Assembly: GCF_900115045.1 (NCBI RefSeq)
Contig: NZ_FOVC01000002.1
Location: 375,972-439,971 of the forward strand
DNA: 64,000 nucleotides
Origin: Izhakiella capsodis
GTDB lineage: Bacteria > Pseudomonadota > Gammaproteobacteria > Enterobacterales > Enterobacteriaceae
Direction: 5' to 3'
The position numbers were made by a program, and so were the translations under genes. Under the pieces are notes generated by a model. That model made no database searches, was not told where the DNA came from, and was given only the letters and a program-made list of their open reading frames with translations. How positions within the stretch are numbered: position 1 is the first letter of the stretch; each line of letters starts with the position of its first letter. Shown here in pieces: positions 60,471 to 64,000 of the stretch.

Positions 60471-63098
60471 ATGAGCAAGAGCACCGCAGAGATTCGTCAG
60501 ACGTTTCTCGACTTTTTCCATAGCAAGGGTCATCAGGTTGTAGCAAGCAGCTCTCTGGTGCCACATAATGATCCCTCTTTGCTTTTTACTAATGCAGGGA
60601 TGAATCAGTTTAAAGACGTTTTTCTCGGCCAGGATAAACGTAACTACTCACGGGCAACGACTTCGCAGCGATGCGTGCGAGCTGGCGGCAAGCATAACGA
60701 TCTAGAAAACGTTGGCTACACCGCACGTCATCACACTTTTTTTGAAATGTTGGGTAATTTTAGCTTCGGTGATTATTTTAAGCAGGAGGCAATTACCTTT
60801 GCCTGGGAACTGTTGACTGCACCGCAGTGGTTCAATTTACCAAAAGAGCGTCTGTGGGTAACGATCTATGAAACCGATAATGAAGCTTATGATATATGGG
60901 CGAAAGAGATAGGTGTCGCGGCTGAGCACATTATTCGCATTGGTGATAATAAAGGCGGCGCCTATGCCTCCGATAATTTCTGGCAGATGGGAGATACGGG
61001 GCCTTGTGGTCCTTGCTCAGAAATTTTTTACGATCATGGAGATCATATTTTTGGGGGGCCCCCAGGTAGCCCGAACGAGGACGGTGATCGCTACATCGAG
61101 ATCTGGAACATCGTATTTATGCAGTTCAACCGTCAGATTGACGGTACGATGCAACCGCTGCCAAAACCCTCGGTTGATACTGGAATGGGCCTTGAGCGTA
61201 TTTCAGCGGTCTTGCAGCATGTGAACTCTAACTATGAAATCGATCTGTTTCAGAAGCTAATCAAGGCTGCTGCTGAGGTAATCGGCACGACAGATTTAAC
61301 CAATAAGTCTCTGCGTGTTGTGGCCGATCATATTCGCTCATGTGCCTTTTTAGTTGCTGACGGCGTTACCCCGTCAAATGAAAACCGTGGTTATGTGCTA
61401 CGCCGTATCATTCGTCGTGCTGTGCGCCATGGCAATATGTTGGGCGCGAAAGGAACGTTCTTCTGGAAGCTAGTTGCTCCGTTGATAGACGTTATGGGTA
61501 GCGCGGGCGATGATCTTAAACGCCAGCAAGCGCAAGTAGAGCAGGTTCTAAAAAGCGAAGAGGAGCAATTTGCTAAAACGCTGGAGCGTGGTCTCGCTTT
61601 GCTGGATGATGAACTGGCAAATCTTGAAGGTAATGTTCTTGATGGTGAAACGGTTTTTCGTCTGTATGACACGTTTGGTTTCCCGGCCGATTTGACGGCC
61701 GACGTCTGTCGTGAGCGAAATCTGAAAATTGATGAAAATGGATTTGAGCGTGCGATGGAGCAACAACGTCAGCGGGCTCGCGATGCCAGTGGATTTGGTG
61801 TTGATTACAACAATGTGATTCGCGTTGATGAATCGACTCGCTTCACTGGGTATGAAGACCTTAAGGATAATGCAACCGTAAAAGCAATCTTTGTTGACGG
61901 TAGCCAAGCAACAGAAATCGTTGCGGGGCAGCAGGGCGTGGTTGTTCTTGACCAGACTCCATTTTATGGTGAATCCGGTGGCCAGGTCGGTGATACTGGT
62001 ACTCTAAAGGGCGCTCATGCGCAGTTCACGGTAAGTGATACTCAGAAGTATGCGCAGGCATTTGGCCATATTGGTAAATTAATCAGCGGTCATCTAAAAG
62101 TTGGCGATCGCGTTGACGCTCAGGTAGACGCGACACGACGCGCACGTATTCGATTGAATCACTCGGCTACGCATTTACTGCATGCGGCGCTGCGCCATGC
62201 ATTAGGCGAGCACGTTGCACAGAAAGGCTCATTGGTTAACGATAAATATTTACGCTTCGATTTTTCACATTTTAAAGCTATGAAGCCAGATGAGATTCGC
62301 CGCGTTGAAGATATGGTTAACGAACATATTCGTCGCAATCATGTGGTGACTACCAGTATCATGGCGCTGGAAGATGCTAAAGCTCAAGGGGCGATGGCAC
62401 TGTTTGGCGAGAAATATGACGATCGTGTCAGGGTGCTAAGCATGGGCGATTTCTCCACGGAGCTTTGCGGTGGAACGCATGCCAGCCGAACCGGTGATAT
62501 CGGCCTGTTTCGTATTATTAGTGAACAGGGTACGGCTGCTGGTGTACGTCGCATTGAAGCTGTTACCGGCGAAGGTGCGATCAGTCAGGTGCATGCTCAG
62601 ACTAAACAACTGCATGATGCCGCTCAATTACTGAAAACGAATAGCAGTAATCTGACGGATAAAGTTAAAGTGATGATTGAGCATGCGCGTATGCTGGAGA
62701 AAGAGTTACAGCAGCTTAAAGATCAGCAGGCCGCTCAGGAGAGTGCCTCACTTGGTAGTAACGCTATCGATCTTAACGGGGTGAAATTATTAGTTAGCCA
62801 GCTGAATGGCACAGAACCCAAGATGCTACGTACGATAGTCGACGATCTTAAGAATCAGCTGAAATCGGCAATCATTGTCTTGGCGACGGTTTCCGAAGAA
62901 AAAGTATCCTTGATCGCTGGTGTTACTAAAGACCTTACCGGCCGGATTAAAGCGGGTGAGTTGATTGCGGAATTAGCTCAGATGGTTGGTGGTAAAGGCG
63001 GTGGACGTCCAGATTTGGCCCAGGCCGGAGGCAATGACGTCCAGGCGCTACCAGGGGCTCTTGCCAGCATTGAATCTTGGGTTAAAGCAAAGTTGTAA
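60471..63098 (+). CDS. alaS: AlaS, alanyl-tRNA synthetase
   Basis: An 875-aa class II synthetase. Motif 1-3 region: SSLVPHNDPSLLFTNAGMNQFKD, RCVRAGGKHNDLENVGYTARHHTFFEMLGNFSFGDYFK variants, and GMGLERISAVLQ. The editing domain has HSATHLLHAALRHALG and the metal Cys in CGGTHASRTGDIGLF. The C-terminal domain ends GGRPDLAQAGG. The ATG at 60471 (CAGGA in front) gives the family start MSKSTAEIRQTFLDFF; an open frame runs upstream to 60300 but is not used. Confidence 0.97.
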   Translation: MSKSTAEIRQTFLDFFHSKGHQVVASSSLVPHNDPSLLFTNAGMNQFKDVFLGQDKRNYSRATTSQRCVRAGGKHNDLENVGYTARHHTFFEMLGNFSFGDYFKQEAITFAWELLTAPQWFNLPKERLWVTIYETDNEAYDIWAKEIGVAAEHIIRIGDNKGGAYASDNFWQMGDTGPCGPCSEIFYDHGDHIFGGPPGSPNEDGDRYIEIWNIVFMQFNRQIDGTMQPLPKPSVDTGMGLERISAVLQHVNSNYEIDLFQKLIKAAAEVIGTTDLTNKSLRVVADHIRSCAFLVADGVTPSNENRGYVLRRIIRRAVRHGNMLGAKGTFFWKLVAPLIDVMGSAGDDLKRQQAQVEQVLKSEEEQFAKTLERGLALLDDELANLEGNVLDGETVFRLYDTFGFPADLTADVCRERNLKIDENGFERAMEQQRQRARDASGFGVDYNNVIRVDESTRFTGYEDLKDNATVKAIFVDGSQATEIVAGQQGVVVLDQTPFYGESGGQVGDTGTLKGAHAQFTVSDTQKYAQAFGHIGKLISGHLKVGDRVDAQVDATRRARIRLNHSATHLLHAALRHALGEHVAQKGSLVNDKYLRFDFSHFKAMKPDEIRRVEDMVNEHIRRNHVVTTSIMALEDAKAQGAMALFGEKYDDRVRVLSMGDFSTELCGGTHASRTGDIGLFRIISEQGTAAGVRRIEAVTGEGAISQVHAQTKQLHDAAQLLKTNSSNLTDKVKVMIEHARMLEKELQQLKDQQAAQESASLGSNAIDLNGVKLLVSQLNGTEPKMLRTIVDDLKNQLKSAIIVLATVSEEKVSLIAGVTKDLTGRIKAGELIAELAQMVGGKGGGRPDLAQAGGNDVQALPGALASIESWVKAKL

Positions 63099-63339
63099 CA
63101 CGATAAAAACGTAATGAGTGGTACGTGACAAGGCGCTTAGGAGAATATGCAGCCTGTCTCGTACCCGTAAACAAAGTCAGGTGGAAGTCACGTATTTCGG
63201 CTAAACTACATATCAGCGGAATGTATAGGTGTGAGGATGCACTTTTGGTGTATTTGTCATAAGCTACACTCAGCGTTATTTGATGGATAATGCCGGGAGA
63301 CGGTAAACCCGACTCTATTAATCTTTCAAGGAGCAAAGA

Positions 63340-63525
63340 ATGCTTATTCTAACTCGTCGAGTTGGTGAAACCCTCATGATTGGTGATGAGGTGACTGTTA
63401 CGGTCCTGGGCGTTAAAGGTAACCAGGTACGCATTGGGGTTAATGCGCCTAAAGAAGTATCAGTTCACCGCGAAGAGATTTATCAGCGTATTCAGGCTGA
63501 AAAGAGTCAGCAAACGAATTATTAA
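63340..63525 (+). CDS. csrA: CsrA, global RNA-binding regulator
   Basis: A 61-aa dimeric protein that binds GGA motifs in mRNA leaders, blocking translation or changing stability. It matches E. coli CsrA except at the last few residues (ends QQTNY): MLILTRRVGETLMIGD holds the RNA-binding strand and the C-terminal VHREEIYQRI holds Arg44. AAGGAG lies before the ATG. It is the target of the CsrB RNA at 10.4-10.8 kb. Confidence 0.98.
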   Translation: MLILTRRVGETLMIGDEVTVTVLGVKGNQVRIGVNAPKEVSVHREEIYQRIQAEKSQQTNY

Positions 63526-63733
63526 CTATTTCTGCGCCTTGCATAGCAATCGCCAGGCGCTGCTTTACAAACATCCCGCTTTTTTCTCATTTTTTAAACA
63601 TTTTCCATCGTACAGTCTGTTAGCAGGCCGGTTATACCGGGCGTGTTTAGTGTTGATTATTCGAACTTTTTGTCGGTAAATTATTCTAATTGCTTGGCTT
63701 TTGTACAATCAAACTCACCCCGGGAAAAAAAGT

Positions 63734-63761
63734 TTGACTTATAAGTGCGGGAAAGTAATAT
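63734..63761 (+). promoter_or_regulatory. Promoter of the tRNA operon
   Basis: TTGACT (63734-63739) and TAATAT (63756-63761) are 16 bp apart, followed by a GC-rich discriminator (GTGCGCC), the usual look of a stringently controlled stable-RNA promoter. It lies about 64 bp before tRNA-Ser. Confidence 0.75.
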
Positions 63762-63824
63762 GTGCGCCACGCAACGCCAATGAACAGTTTCAAGTTCAGA
63801 CGCTGAACGTTTCAGAGTTAGAGT

Positions 63825-63917
63825 GGTGAGGTGGCCGAGAGGCTGAAGGCGCTCCCCTGCTAAGGGAGTATGCGGTCAAAAGCTGCATCGAGGGTTCGAA
63901 TCCCTCCCTCACCGCCA
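63825..63917 (+). tRNA. serV: tRNA-Ser(GCU)
   Basis: A 93-base tRNA with acceptor GGTGAGG/CCTCACC, a long variable arm (class II), anticodon GCT in CCCTGCTAAGGG, T loop GTTCGAATC, and encoded CCA after discriminator G. It reads AGC and AGU. It begins the serV-argV tRNA array found after csrA in E. coli. Confidence 0.98.
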
Positions 63918-63923
63918 TTTGAT

Positions 63924-64000
63924 GCATCCGTAGCTCAGCTGGATAGAGTACTCGGCTACGAACCGAGCGGTCGGAGGTTCGAATCCTCCCGGATGCGCCA
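63924..64000 (+). tRNA. argV: tRNA-Arg(ACG)
   Basis: A 77-base tRNA ending exactly at the window edge: acceptor GCATCCG/CGGATGC, anticodon ACG (converted to ICG by TadA) in CGGCTACGAACCG, T loop GTTCGAATC and encoded CCA. The discriminator base is G, where the E. coli argVYZQ copies have A as I recall. Further copies of this array may lie beyond the window. Confidence 0.97.

Noticed and set aside
63541..63720. Possible small gene between csrA and the tRNAs
   Set aside because: The open frame there continues an out-of-frame shadow of csrA; the region holds the csrA 3' end and the tRNA promoter.

Overview
The window is a stretch of chromosome from a gamma-proteobacterium of the order Enterobacterales. 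Nearly every gene has an Escherichia coli counterpart of the same length, and long blocks keep E. coli order: mltA-tcdA-csdEA, gcvA-ygdD-rlmM, xni-ppnN-queF-syd-csrB-yqcC-truC-yqcA, barA-rlmD-relA-mazG-pyrG-eno-queE, cysJIH, cysDNC-ygbE-ftsB-ispDF-truD-surE-pcm-nlpD-rpoS-mutS, and mltB-pncC-recA-recX-alaS-csrA-serV-argV. Differences from E. coli are cysG between cysJIH and cysDNC, no mazEF between relA and mazG, no CRISPR-cas near cysH/cysD, a combined gud-gar operon, and pseudogenes near mltB. An Erwinia/Pantoea-like (Erwiniaceae) organism seems most likely; that assignment is inference and the species is not resolved.

Layout. 1-12.4 kb: 3' end of mltA; the CsdA-CsdE-TcdA sulfur-transfer and ct6A tRNA set; a YgdI-type lipoprotein; the GcvB small RNA, divergent from gcvA; RNA-modification and nucleotide genes; queF; syd; the CsrB small RNA; yqcC-truC-yqcA. 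12.4-19.8 kb: one operon gudP-gudX-gudD-garL-garR-garK that imports D-glucarate and converts it to pyruvate plus 2-phosphoglycerate. 19.8-31.9 kb: barA (reverse strand), rlmD, relA, mazG, pyrG, eno, queE and queD. 32-41.2 kb: the whole sulfate assimilation set, cysJIH, cysG and cysDNC. 41.2-51.2 kb: ygbE, ftsB, ispDF, truD, a 0.5-kb insertion, surE-pcm-nlpD-rpoS, and mutS (reverse). 51.2-56.4 kb: a gene-poor accessory region with a decayed chemoreceptor, a lone prepilin peptidase, yjdM and a decayed fumarylacetoacetate-hydrolase-family gene. 56.4-64 kb: mltB, pncC, recA under a LexA box, recX, alaS, csrA, tRNA-Ser(GCU) and tRNA-Arg(ACG).

How the genes work together. Three parts of one global regulatory circuit lie here: the BarA sensor kinase, the CsrB decoy RNA (about 20 GGA motifs) and the CsrA protein that CsrB titrates. 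RelA and RpoS add stringent and general stress control. Sulfate assimilation is complete from sulfate activation (CysDNC) to sulfide (CysJI), with CysG supplying siroheme. GarK makes 2-phosphoglycerate, the substrate of Eno, which is also encoded here. QueD, QueE and QueF are three steps of queuosine precursor synthesis.

I did not find a clearly new biological system. The least explained parts are the insertion between truD and surE, the decaying region between mutS and mltB, and possible operator-like repeats upstream of csrB, cysJ and cysG.
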